Source of the DNA: Grammothele lineata
Lineage: Eukaryota; Basidiomycota; Agaricomycetes; Polyporales; Polyporaceae
Direction: 5' to 3'
Assembly (NCBI GenBank): GCA_002150815.3
Contig: NDFF03000035.1
Location: 310,001 to 374,000, forward strand
Length of the DNA stretch: 64,000 nt
Part shown: piece after piece, positions 35,905 to 47,663 of the stretch
Position numbering within the stretch: position 1 is the stretch's first letter
Layout of the letters: every line of letters begins with the position of its first letter
Notes under the pieces: generated by a model
What the model saw: the letters and a program-made list of their open reading frames with translations, nothing else
Database searches by the model: none
What the model was told of the DNA's origin: nothing
Made by a program: the position numbers and the translations under genes

Positions 35905-38155
35905 ATGAGCGCGGACGTTTTGCTTACGCTCCACGACCCCCTCCTCGTTTCCATCGCTCCTGCCGTCCCCGAGCGCGCGGAAATGCCCTCACGGCCGTCC
36001 CCCATCGCCTTCAGCTCGGCGTCGCCGACCCAGTCTATCTTCAAGAAGAAAAAGTCGCTGTCGGGGCTCTCGACCGCGACCTCCTACCTCTCCGCCGTGT
36101 CCGAGGCCGACGCACGCGCACGGGCGCACGGGCCCACTCCTGTGTCGACCCCGGCGCTCTCCCTCTCGTCCTCCATCACCTCGAGCTCAGAGGACACGGT
36201 GCTCAACGAGGATAACGGCGCGCTCAACTTCACGGATGGCCTGTCGTACCCCAAGGTCCCGCCCACCTCGGAGCAGGTGTTCACGACTGTACACTCCGAG
36301 TTCGGTCACTGCGCGAACGACGAGTACCGGTACACGTCCCAGCACCGCGCGGGCACAGCGTACAAGAGCATCCCCGAGCAGGACCCGCCGTACTACATCC
36401 TCCTCACAACGTACATCAGCTACATCATGGTCATCTGCCTAGGGCACGTCCGCGACTTCTTTGGGAAGCGTTTCAGGTCAGCGAACTACCGGCATCTCAT
36501 GCCGCGGAACGTGAGTCTTCGTTTGTGTATGCAGTCGTGTGCGTTGTGCCGACGGTGTTGGGTGGGGTTCGTATGACAGGGGTATGCGGCGTTGAACTCG
36601 GACTTCGACTCGTTCTACACGCGTCGCCTCAAGCTGCGGATCGACGACTGCTTCTCGCATCCCGTCACTGGCGTTCCTGGACGCACCATCCTCCTCTTGG
36701 ACAGGTACTCGTCCGACTACAACAAGACGATGGTCCCGACCGGCACGAAGACGCGCGGGCTCAATATCTCGTCATACAACTACCTCGGTTTCGCCGAGGC
36801 CAAGGGTGGGTGCGCCGACGCGGTGGAGACCAGCATCGAGAAGTATGGCATGTCCGCTGGCGGGACGCGGTTGGAGGGTGGCACGCTTGACCTGCACCAA
36901 CAGGCGGAAGCGCTGGTTGCGCGGTTCTTGGGCATGGAAGACGCGCTCATCAGTTCCATGGGCTTCGCGACGAACTCGACCATCATCCCTGGGCTCGTCA
37001 ACAAGGGCTGCCTCGTTATCTCGGACGAGTTGAACCACGCGTCGATCCGGTTTGGCGTGCGGCTGAGCGGGGCGAACGTGCGGATGTACAAGCACAACGA
37101 CATGAAGCGGCTTGAGGCGCTCCTCCGGGAGGTGATCAGTCAGGGTCAGCCGAAGACGCACCGGCCGTGGAAGAAGATCCTGCTCATTGTCGAGGGCTTG
37201 TACTCGATGGAGGGCACGCTCGCGAACCTGCCCATCATCATGGAGCTCAAGAAGAAGTACAAGGTACGCTCGCGCCCGACATGGAAAGTCGCTTGCCATA
37301 TGTGTCTAATGTGGCCCACAGTTTTACCTCTTCATCGACGAAGCGCACTCGGTCGGTGCTATGGGCCCGCGCGGCCGGGGCGTCACGGACTACTTCGGAA
37401 TCAACCCCCGTGACGTCGACATCCTCATGGGCACGTTCACCAAGTCCTTCGGTGCCGCCGGTGGCTACATCGCTGGCCGCAAGGAGGTTATCGACCGCCT
37501 CCGCCTCCAGGGCCACACCGGCACCTACTGCGAGTCTATGACGCCGCCCGTCCTTACCCAGGTTATTGCCAGCATGGCGAGCATCATGGGTGTCACTGTC
37601 CCCGCCGAGAAGCCTTCATCACCCTCACTGTCTGTCCTCCGCGCTCGCGACTCTACGCCCGCGTTCAGCGAACTGGATGTCGTCCCCGGCACTGCTCCTG
37701 CAACTGCCCTTCCCTCATGGATGCCCCTTACGCCCGACATGATCGACGGCTCTGACGGTCAGATGCGTCTCCGCCGGCTCGCTTTCAACTCGCGGTACCT
37801 CAACCGCGGCCTGCGCCGGCTCGGGTTCATCACCTACGGCCACGACGACTCGCCCGTCATTCCCCTTCTGCTCTTCCACCCCGGCAAGATGGCCGTCTTC
37901 TCGCGCATGATGCGCACGCGTCAGGTCCCGATCGTCGTCGTCGTCGTCGCTTACCCCGCGACGCCGCTCGTCACGTCGCGGGTGCGCTTCTGCCTGTCTG
38001 CAGCGCACACCAAAGAAGACGTCGACACCGTCCTCAGGGCGTGCGATGAGATCGGCGAGCTGCTCGACCTCAAGCAGGCTGCGGGCGAACGGTGGCCCGT
38101 CGAGGAGATCATCGCTAGGGCAGTCGAGATCGTGCGGATGCCCGAGATGCCATGA
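35905..38155 (+). CDS. LCB2: Serine palmitoyltransferase subunit 2
   Basis: Three exons: 35905-36510, 36580-37263, 37322-38155; 707 residues. With LCB1 it condenses serine and palmitoyl-CoA to 3-ketodihydrosphingosine at the ER, the first step of sphingolipid synthesis, using PLP. The PLP lysine is K471 in GTFTKSFGAAGGYIAG; SSYNYLGFAE, ISDELNHASIR and DEAHSVGAMG are the other family motifs. A membrane segment lies at about 163-181 (YYILLTTYISYIMVICLG). The protein is about 150 residues longer than yeast LCB2: an N-terminal Ser/Pro-rich region of about 100 residues and an internal loop of about 50 residues (524-573) rich in S and P. A GTC run encodes five valines in VPIVVVVVAYPATPL, where the family normally has a valine-rich strand. 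The call is firm. Confidence 0.95.
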
Positions 38156-38991
38156 GCGGTGCCCGCACCCCTCCCCGGTACAGCTATCCCAGGGTTAGGC
38201 CATGCACACGGCACCTTCCTCGGCGCCGCATGCTTGTGCATATGACGACCATGCTTAGGACGACATGACACGCTCGCACGCACGTACACTGCTACCGCCG
38301 CCGCCACCACCACTACCGCTTCGTGAGCGGGTTGGTTAGCGGCTCTCGGTCCGGTCCATACGCGTACACAGACAGACCATTTTAGGCTTCGTAATTCTGT
38401 AGATATACCCTACGATTCCCCCAGTATTGGCTTACCACGTACGACGCACCCATGCGCCGCGGTTGACGGCTGTAATTGTAAACATGAAAGCGAGAGAGGT
38501 CGCGTTTCTAGACGGATTGGCTTCGGTGTGTGTGAGCGTAGATGTGGGAGGTCCATCGAAGTGCCATGAATGTCTCCGAGCTTCAAGTACAATGAGATGC
38601 GAAACTACGTATACACAGTTTCGAGCCATTTGAGATGTCTTGGCGGCAAAACGACGTTATGCATTCACGTGACGTCATTTCCAGTGGACGCGCGACTCAA
38701 GCGGCTGCAGACAAGCGGCTTCAAGCAAGTACTCTCCTCCACTCGATTCCTCCTAGCACTGCGCATATACCTCTTTCTTTTGTCATACCGCGATACCCAA
38801 AGCACTCAGTACCTTGAAACCTGAGACTACGCCCCGTTTGTACCGACAAGTGTTTATCGAAACTACTACCAAGCAACTACCAAAATCCTTCCCCAGAGGC
38901 ACATAGACAACTGTGTGAGTCCACATCGCCTGCAGCGCTGTATTGTCCCACCGCTCACCAAGAGCTTCCCGCGTACAGACATTAGCACGCC
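38156..38991. other. Intergenic, LCB2 to USP-like gene, 836 nt
   Basis: No gene supported. Pyrimidine-rich and CCGCCGCCACCACCAC microsatellite-like sequence occurs at about 38294-38315. Short frames here have no recognised motif. Confidence 0.5.
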
Positions 38992-41742
38992 ATGCACCTA
39001 AGGGCGATGCCCGCGACGCCGCAGGAGCAGGGGGACATCGACACCCTCAACGCGATGATGGGCGGCAACCTCGACGAGACGCACGCGCTCGCGCTCCTCC
39101 GCAAGCACGGAAACAACCTCGACAAGGCCGCGTCTGCGCTGCTCGAGGGAGACACCGGTGCCGACGCTGCACAGGACATCTTCGCAGACCTGCCGAACCT
39201 CGAGCCTCTGGATGTCCCTGGGGTGGGACCGCGCACGCCACCTCGTGAGTTTCCCTTTGTTGCTCGGCGCGCGGGAACCCATGGTAGGGGAAGCTGGGTG
39301 GGGAAAAGTGGTTGGCGACGCCGGGAGACGGTATATCGAGACAGCGATGTTGACAAGCGTATCACGGCAGCGTCCAGGCCAGAACAAGGCGTCATCGACC
39401 TCACAACGCCGGAGCATGGCCACACCGACGGCCTCGACGCCTACAGCGGCACGCACTTCGGGCCGAGCAACAGGGCCCCAGACCCGAACTGGCAAGTCGT
39501 GCCGTCGAACGTGAGTCGCGCGCCCCCGCCCCCAACCCTCCGCTCGCTCGCAGGGCTCGAACACGGCGCGCGTGCGCGTACAGGTGCAGATCGGGCCCGC
39601 GCAGGAGGGGATGTCGCAGGACGACCAGGCGATGAGCCGCGCGATCGAGGCGAGCTTGTCGTATGCCATTGCTGAGGATACGTACTTTGAGGCGTCATTG
39701 GAGGAGCGGATCCGCGAGGGCGATACGTGAGTTTGTCTGTCTTGCTCGTTGTGGGTTTGGTCTGGTGCTCACGCGCGAGGGGATAGGCCTGTGGCTTTGC
39801 GGCCGACGGAGAGCGGGCTCGCCTACGCTGCGCTTATCCTGCACGGTCTCTTCCATGTCCCGCAATTCCGACACGCGATCGCACAATGGTTGCCCCACCC
39901 CGCGCCGGGGAGAGAGGTGGCTGAGCCACCGAAAAGGGAAGATGGGCCATGTGAGTGTTTCATGTCACTTGTTTCTATTCGCTTGAGACGAACCCGGTCG
40001 CAGCGTATCAAACCTGGACGCTACTTGAGATCTTCTGCAACGTGGATCTCGCTCGTCTCACCGACCTCGACTCAAGTCCCGCGCTGAAAGCGTTCACGAC
40101 CGTTCAATGGACATCGCCCGCAGAACGACCGGCAGAGCTATCTAGTCGTGCGTGTAGTCTCTCGCTTGTAGCTAGAACAAAACCTGATTCCATTATACCA
40201 GGATTCTATGAAGCGATTGTGGGCTCAGTGGAGCATGCATTGCAGTACAGTAACGTCAATAATCCGGCAAGGGAGCCACGCAGGTTAGAAGCAGGAATGC
40301 ACCGTGTTTATCGCTGCCCTACTAATCAGTTGACTTTTAGGCTCATGTCCCTCCAGTACGGCTACCACGACGCCGCGCCCGACGACCTCAACACTGACCA
40401 CCTGCGTTGTGTCAAGGTGAACGTTGGGATCACTCCAGAGACAAACGACCTCGTCTCCTCGCTCGCGGCGGACCTTACGCCCATGTATGTGGACCGCCGC
40501 CAGCAGGTGATATTTACACCCTCGGAGGTCATTGCGTTCGAGATCAGCCGTGGTGCGCAACCCCCTTCATACGACGCCGCGGTCGGCCGGCGGACGGAGC
40601 GCGAGACGTTCAAGTACCCGAAGAGCGTGTACCTCGACCAGTTCATGCGCGAATCGTTTGAGCTTGCGAGTGCAAAGCGGAAGGAGCAGAAGCGGCTGCT
40701 TGCGGAAGTCAAAGCGCTCGAGGATCGGAAGAAGGGGCTGTTGCACTTCAACGTCAGTGTTCTCCCTTGAGCGCATCAGTTGTACGTTGGACTCGCGGTG
40801 GCTGATTGAACGCGGGGCTAGGACAAAGACACGCTCGCGGACCTGCGCTCGGCGCAGCATTACTACGAGAACATCGCGGACGCTGGTGACGATGCCAAAC
40901 GTGCCGACGAGCTCCGTGCGAACAAGGAGAAGATCGGCCACATTATCGACAAAATCGAGACGGAAGTGAAAGGTATGTCCCGTTTGGCTTATCCCTCCTT
41001 TTCACATAGCATCATCTAATCGTCGGTTTTAGTGATCGACGTGGACATCGAGCGGATGCGGACAGAGGCACAAGGCCTCTTGGACTGCCCGGAACTCCAG
41101 AAATACCGCGTATGTTCCCTTGATGCCTGTCTTCTCATCCTGCGCTGACAGACACCTGCCTTCCAGTACGATCTCCGCGTGGTGCTTGTGCACGACGGCC
41201 TCTTCGGTCGGAGTCATCTCTATTCGTACGTCAAGCAGAACGGCCAGTGGTGGAAGACGGTTGACTACAAGGTCACCAAAGTAAGTTCTCTTAATATCAT
41301 TACTCGACTGTCAGCCGTCACTAACACTGCATGCGTATCTCCCTAGGTATCTGAAGAAACTGTTCTGACGGACGCGACTGGCCTGCACCTCGGCGCGGGC
41401 CCGTACTTCCTGATCTACAGCCAGGCGATGTCGCCGGAGGAGGAAAATAAGCGCGCGCAGTGGCCAGAGCACCTGAAAGTGTGTCCCGTTTATACACCCG
41501 TCTGTCCTTGCGCACCCCGGGCTGACTGTCGCTCATAGGACAACGTGAAGCACAACAACATCACGTTCTTTAACCAGCTTCCGCTTGAAATCTCCGCACG
41601 CGTCATCGACCCCAACTCACCACCGTCGACGCCATATATACCCGAGACTCCGCCCGAGACGACGACACCTTCCGAGATGACGATCTCTTCAGACGTGGTG
41701 GAGCCGCCGGAGTCGCGCGACGAGATGATGGATGTCGAGTGA
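38992..41742 (+). CDS. USP25/28-like protein without catalytic cysteine (predicted pseudo-deubiquitinase)
   Basis: Twelve exons: 38992-39244, 39371-39510, 39554-39726, 39787-39950, 40004-40147, 40202-40283, 40341-40752, 40822-40972, 41033-41109, 41167-41280, 41347-41478, 41539-41742; 681 residues. A UBA-like helical region (residues 15-50, IDTLNAMMGGNLDETHAL) and a ubiquitin-interacting motif (about 154-168, DDQAMSRAIEASLSY) precede a USP-type domain. The cysteine box of active enzymes (NTCxF/Y) is replaced by SGLAYAALILHGLF (about 198-211): no cysteine is there. The histidine box YDLRVVLVHDG...SHLYSYVK keeps H549, and D565 follows in WWKTVD. A coiled segment lies around residues 400-500. The C-terminus is Pro/Glu/Thr-rich. 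The likely role is ubiquitin binding or scaffolding. Start could also be the second ATG at 39007. Confidence 0.75.
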
Positions 41743-42182
41743 GATTGTGCACGCGACGAGTGCGATACGATGTCACTGCTGCAGGGCTTGTGTATTGGGG
41801 AAAGACGGGAATCTACGTGGGTTGGGTTGGGTCGCATCGTGTAGCCATAGCAGAGGAAGAACGCCGTGTAATGATACATATTTGTGCTGCTTCTCACTGA
41901 GCGATCACGGAGAGGTTATCGGACAGGCGTGGCTGAATGTGCGCTTATGCGCGCTTCTCCCTAGAAACCATGAACTTCGTATCCGCGCGGCGCTCAACTT
42001 CGCGGGTTCTCGCGGAGGCGGGTTCCTGCGACCGGTCTATTTGCTCCAACCTTTCATTTGAGGTCTACTCTCGTACATCGTACGTACACGCGCGCGTCGT
42101 ACGGAACGCGTGTACAAGTTGCGCCACGCTACACCCTGCATCTCCAACACGGCGGACCCCACGCAATCGGCACACGGCCGCG
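41743..42182. other. Convergent 3' region, USP-like gene and aminopeptidase
   Basis: 440 nt between convergent stop codons; no gene supported. Alternating purine-pyrimidine CGCGCG/ACACGCG sequence occurs at about 42077-42115. Confidence 0.5.
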
Positions 42183-43551
42183 CTAGATCGCGAGCTCGTA
42201 CACGAACGCAAGCGCGACCTTGGCAAACTCGAGCGAGTGGCTCCACGAGAAGCCGCTGACGGAGGTGGTGTCGCTCGAGCTGTGAATCTGCGGGTTGTCG
42301 TCGCCCGTGATGGCCTCGTAGAGCATGCCGGTCGCGTAGCCCTGCTTGTACCAGCTCGCGTGGTCCGAGCACGCGTAGCCGCACTGCGCGCATCCCGATG
42401 TTAGCCTCTGTCATGGTTCCTCAGGCATGAGAATAGTAGAATGCTCACCGGAGTGTCCATGGCCCAGTCAAGCTTCGAGTAGGTGTCGACGAGCTGCTTG
42501 ATGAACGAGGTGACGCCCGAGTCCTGGTAGTCCGCCTCGAGCGCGATGACCTCAGTCGTGCCGGGCGCGTAGTACGCGGTCATGTCGAGCTCGAGGAAGG
42601 CTTTGATCGTCTTGCCCGCGCTCTTGTAGTTCTTCGCGACCGCCTGCGAGCCGAGCAGGCCCGCCTCCTCGCCCGAGTACCAGTGGAACTCGACTGGGGT
42701 CGAGGGCTTGAAGTCCGCGGCGACGAGCGCGCGGAAGATTTCGATGAGGTTGACCGTGCCAGAGCCGTCGTCGTCCGCGCCGGGGGCGCGGCCGGAGGAA
42801 GGGGAGTTGAGGTTGATCGAGTCTTCGTGTGCGCCGAGGACGGTGATCGCGCCAGAGGAGGAGCCCTCGATGCGGGCGATGACGGAGAACTGCGACCAGG
42901 AGTGCGTGAACTTGGACACGGTGATGTCGGAGCGGTTCGAGGCAATCTATGCAGAAGGAGTGGCGGTAAGAAGAAGCGAAAAGCTTTGAGCGAAGCGATG
43001 TAGGCGCACGCTAGAGATCGTGTCGTAGATGTACTGGCTCGCCTGCTTCCCGGTTGTGCTGGTGTAGTACCGGTTGTTGAAGGCCGTGAGCGAAGTCAAG
43101 TACGAGTTCATGTTCGACGTGGAGAGCGTCTTGATGATGGCGTTGACCGCTGTCGTGTGGGAGGGTGCGAGGACTAGTTGGGAGTGAGCATAGGATCGAC
43201 CAAGGGCGGGGAGGAGGCTCACAGGATGCCGCCTTGGCAAGAGGCCTAACCAAAGACGGAGAAGTCGCCTCTTCACCATCGTAGACCTCGGTGACGTCGA
43301 ACTGCGAACGGAGTGTTAGCGTGGTAAGGTACAACAACAGCAGATCGGACACGTACGAAGCGGACACCGGCACGGAGAAGGTCGAGCTTCTCCTCTTCAG
43401 TCTTCCAGACAGGCTCGGCGCCTTCCTCAAGATCAAGGAGACGGTAGCCCTGTGCCGCCATGTCCGAGATCTCCTGAGTGGAGATTGGGGCGGCCCATGC
43501 CGTGGTGAATGCGGCGGCAAGCGCGAGGAAGCCGGCGGTGAGGAACTTCAT
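42183..43551 (-). CDS. LAP1: Secreted leucine aminopeptidase, peptidase family M28
   Basis: Five exons: 43551-43357, 43301-43223, 43173-43010, 42946-42449, 42383-42183; 378 residues, the normal length for fungal LAP1. A signal peptide (MKFLTAGFLALAAAFTTAWA) is followed by a propeptide and then the M28E catalytic domain. Zinc ligands and catalytic residues are visible: H186 in GAHEDS, the aspartates of GADDDGSG (204-206), the glutamates of SGEEAG (239-240), and the final histidine in HSSSDTT. CGYACSDH contains a probable disulphide and a ligand aspartate. It removes N-terminal amino acids from peptides outside the cell for nutrition. A TATA box lies 115 nt upstream. The call is firm. Confidence 0.94.
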
Positions 43552-44861
43552 GGTGTAGGAGTCCTAGGGGCGACAACGCGGGGGAAGCCTGAGGAGACCT
43601 GAGACCAACGACCGGGAGCTGCTGGAGGCTCTGATCGAGGGGTTCTCCCCGTAGCGTTGTGCTGGATTTATAGGATCGCGGATTCTTCGTGCTGCATGAT
43701 GGGCGACTTATCTGTCGCCGCTCTTGGAGGCGGACATGGCGCTTAAACCCGTCCATGCTGATCGCCGGGGAACGCGACCTGCCCACGCGATGCCAAGCCG
43801 AAGGGATGAATGTGCTCACGATTCGGAAGCTCCCTCGGAGCAACACGGCGAGCAGAGGGCAGCGCCTGCCAAGGATGACCATGCAGATGGGCCGTGCGGT
43901 ATGTGCTGGGTGACCGAACCGACCATATGTTCGAAGGTGATACAGGGCTGGGCTGGGGTGAGTAGCACGCTGTCCTGGCGCCGGGCCTGCTCCATGTGGA
44001 ATTCGAAGGAAAGAGGCGATAATGTTGTCGGGTATTCACAAAGCTGGAAAGGCTTTAGACGAGGTGTAGAGGCTGGTATTATGGCAAAAAGTCCTGCGCA
44101 TTTCATAAGGACCTGACTTGGCTCCGCAAACGTACGAGGATCACACTGTTCCAAGACAATTAGGAGAGCGGACGCAAGACACGGGGATTCCTTGCACCAT
44201 TTAGCCTCTGTACCCACCTGCAACACGCATCTCATCCTGACCAGGCCTGTGCTCCGAAGGCCCATGCCGCAATCGACGAACTGCTCACCACCGCAGACGA
44301 CATTATGTATGCGTGCGTTAGCCAATCCGGCCCTAGACTCCTTGTGCTTCATGTCGTCCTCCTATAGTCCCTTCCATCTATAGTTTTGCTAACGGTTTCA
44401 TACAAGAACCGGCTCGAGAGTGCTGCAGCGGACCCGAGCGGCGAGAGTAACCCAATAATCGGGAAAGTGGGGTCTTCATAAAAGTACTTGACTGAATGTG
44501 TCGAACAGGATATATTGTGCGGTGATATTCGAGGGAAGAAAGACAACAAGAGCATGACGGCCGGAATGGATCCAGGAAACCAGAACTTGAAGCAGTGGCC
44601 CGCCGCCCAACCGCCGCCGGACTCTTTGGTTTTGAAGCGCCCAAGACGGCAAATCACGTGCTCAACGCCCCCAAATATGATGTGACATCATTCCATGCCT
44701 CCTCGTTTACGGCCTCGACGCTAGCCTTGCCAGGTGTGAAGCCGGCACATGGAGAAACTTAAGAAGAACAATAGGATATGTATCGTATTGCAGATGGTCT
44801 ATACGTGTGTCACAAAGCTCGTCTATTCGTCTAAGATATTGTCTTAGATCAGATGACTCCC
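43552..44861. other. Intergenic, PriA-like gene to aminopeptidase, 1.3 kb
   Basis: A 178-codon minus-strand frame at 43816-44352 is open, but it has no signal peptide or recognised domain, and its codon use looks unlike the neighbours; I do not call it a gene. The right-hand part should hold the PriA-like terminator, the left-hand part the aminopeptidase promoter. Confidence 0.45.
43666..43672 (-). promoter_or_regulatory. TATA box of the aminopeptidase gene
   Basis: On the minus strand TATAAAT lies 115 nt before the start codon at 43551, consistent with a regulated secreted enzyme. Confidence 0.45.
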
Positions 44862-45926
44862 TCATTCGACGCGTAGGAGCGTGTCACTGTTCAGCGAGGA
44901 CACTGCAACACACGATGCGCCGTCGAAAGAAATTGTGTAACCTGAGGTGCACCTGCGGATGACGCACGCGCCCGCGGTGCAGCCTACGTCAGCGACGCCC
45001 GCGATCGCCGTACAATCCTTGCCACGCGGAGAGAACGGGTCGAGCGGCGTGATGCATCCACCACCTAGTTGAACAGGAGCCGTCAGCGCTATAAGCTCTG
45101 CACTAGCATGTCGGAGTTAAAGTAAATTGAAAGGCAACTTACAGCACTCGAGGTCACGCGCGGTGTCCACGCACTCCCAAGGTGTGTTCGTGAAGCCCCT
45201 CCGCTCGTATAGCCCGCACGCAGTCAACCCCCACTCACACAGCGCCCGACGGCGGAGCTGCACCGAGCTACGCCCAGAAAGCCCACTGCGCCTCTTAACG
45301 GGGGCGGAAGACGGGCGCGCCTGGGTCTGGCAGATCCCGTCGCAGACGTTCATCCCGTCCGGGCAGACACAGTCCGTCGGCGCGGAGAGCAGGGACGCAA
45401 CGAAGCCGTCAGTGCACGTGAAGCCACACACGTTGTCGCTTGCGCACTCGGCGACGGAGTGTTCGGGGTAGGTGCATTGGGTGCTGCCCGAGGTGGTTTC
45501 GATGAGCGACGTGAGCGCGCTGGTGGTGACGGCTTCACCCGCCAGCGCATCAGCCTATGTGTGAGACGAGTCGGGGATCAGGGTAATTTCTGTGGAGAGG
45601 AGTGTACTGCCATGGCGACGGGACTGCTTGCTATGTAAGTCGGAATGTCCGAGATACACAAACAAGTGGCTATCGTGACGATTCATGAAGGAAGGGTCCG
45701 CAAATCAGTGAAGGGCGTGGAGGTCGGGGCGTAGCATAAGACACATACTGATGATGCCCACGAGTATACCGGTTGGAGAACCGCCGACGTGGACCACAAG
45801 AGGGGCCGCGTTCAGGTAAGCACAAGTGTCCGTAGTGGTGGCGCGAGCGGTGAGGCTGGCATAACGAAGGGCAGCTACCTGTGTGAGGAAAAGCGCGAGC
45901 GAAGCAACGAGGGCGGGAGAGCGCAT
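44862..45926 (-). CDS. PriA-like cysteine-rich secreted protein
   Basis: Four exons: 45926-45749, 45669-45608, 45554-45143, 45064-44862; 284 residues. The signal peptide is MRSPALVASLALFLTQVAAL. The mature protein contains CLCISDIPTYIASSP, AGEAVTTSALTSLIE, CGFTCTDGF, CVCPDGMNVCDGIC, and the C-terminal GGCITPLDPFSPRGKDCTAI followed by a further cysteine cluster. This spacing and the wording of the C-terminal half match the basidiomycete PriA family, first known from a fruiting-body-expressed gene of Lentinula. The molecular role is unknown; cell-surface location and developmental expression are inference from the family. All exon phases close and no disruption is seen. Confidence 0.85.
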
Positions 45927-47663
45927 CCTGGAAAGAGCTGCGCGTATACTAGATACGCGCGGTGGAGGAATGGACGGAGGGACGACATTTAGAAGAAAGT
46001 CGCCGAGGTCACTTAAAAGACGACCAAGGCCCCGTTGTCCTGATCTGAATTGCGGATGAGGATAGGACATAAGCACGCTGCGTCCCTTTAGAACAACTGG
46101 AGGCAATGCCATGGTGTGCATTCACCCCAGAGCCGACGTCCATCGGCGAATGGAGGCATATATGAGTGGGGGGTGGCGCACCAGGAATGGCGGGCGTTCG
46201 TTCTAGCCATCGGCTGGGTGTGATGTGTTTGTACGTCGATGGTAGACTGAAGTAGACGATGCAATGTTGACGGCACTGGTAGGAACAACGGTGCTGGATG
46301 ATGCCGGCAGGTCAGAGAGAAGCATCACTTGAAATCCAAGTAGTTGAGCCTGCTTCCAGAGCCCGTTGTCCGAATCCCACTGGGTGAAGACATTATTGAT
46401 AGTGCCTCCGCCCTGAACACTTTTGGCACTCACCGACGAAAGGCACCAGAAGACGCCTCATAACAGCTTGAAATGCTGGCAGTCAATGTGGACCATTCAA
46501 CATCAGCTTTGAAATTGGATAGCCGCAGAGTCGAGACAGGTCTAGGTGTGTAAGGCACGACACCAGCGAAAAAACCGGCAGTCACGTCACTGGAGATTAG
46601 TAGATACCGATTTCGCTGCCAGATAGCAGCACTTGTAATTTCAGTTCAATCTGTCGTGGTTGGAGGCTGTAAAAAGGCTTTCATACACGACTTGGAAGAA
46701 GTGAGGGAACCGACCTGAGAGGCTGAGCCGCGACTCGATCGGATAACAGCGTTCGGCGGCTCCCACGTGGCGCCGACGGTCACGCTGACCGTCTTTGTCA
46801 TCTTGTTCGACCCTACAGACGACAGAACTTCTCGTCGCTGTTCGATCACCCTGTTCTACTACTACTAAGTATATATGCTCATGCCTCATGCGACACTATC
46901 AAATACGGTCGTTGCACGTATGAACTTGAACTCCACCCACGTCGGTGGCACGTGCCACCCCAATGCCAGCAAACAGACGACCAAGGTCGGTTCTACGTCA
47001 CCCACGGTCATCGCAAAGCTCGCACATCTCGAGACGGAGCGCGCATTCAAATTCGTACCTTCTAGCGTGCTCCGCGATACAAGCGGAATGGTGAATGCCA
47101 ATATAAAGTACGTGTTTGTTTGGGCGAAGAAATATTCGGAACGATATGTCTCACGGTCGTCTGCAAGTTCTATGAGAGAATCCTATTAGTAATACAATCC
47201 GGGCTCAAATTTGGCCTACGTATGGACTGACTTCCACATACAGGAGTGAATTGTCGTTGAAGCACGCCCCAGCGATGGAACCTATACTGCTGAGGTTTCC
47301 CTCGCCACCCCGTTTTGTACTGACACCGCGTTACAAATCGTAGGACGATCCTCGACGATTCGTCGCTACGTCTCCGTCCTCACGGTACGTATACCCAGAA
47401 GAGCCGCGAAGACCGTCCGCGTGCGTGTGTACCGTCATTCTACCGCCCCGTGAGTGCTTTCGGCAATCCTTTACGGCGACTGCCATTCAAACTTCCTCGG
47501 CTTCTTTGTACCCTTGGGAAATTGGCCGGGGCGTTGCTTCGAGACGCGTGTTCCAGAGCGCTAGACGCTGTTTTTGACCCATTCGCAGACCACCCGGGCA
47601 CGGGTTCAAAAGCCTGCTGGCGGCATGACGAGTTGCTCCCGGAACCAACCCCCTCGTAACGCC
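45927..47663. other. Divergent intergenic region, PriA-like gene and 7TM-2, 1.7 kb
   Basis: No gene supported. The frame at 46875-47189 (104 codons, plus) and others lack splice-compatible partners and recognised motifs. Both promoters should lie here. Confidence 0.45.

Noticed and set aside
37938..37953. GTC trinucleotide repeat as a microsatellite of interest
   Set aside because: It encodes a valine run inside the conserved strand of LCB2, where the family is naturally valine-rich.
38998..39669. Minus-strand frame of 223 codons
   Set aside because: Antisense to the first exons of the USP-like gene, where UBA-like and UIM motifs are readable on the plus strand.
43816..44352. Minus-strand frame of 178 codons as a possible gene
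   Set aside because: No signal peptide, domain, paralogue or splice partner; composition unlike neighbouring genes. Transcript data could change this.
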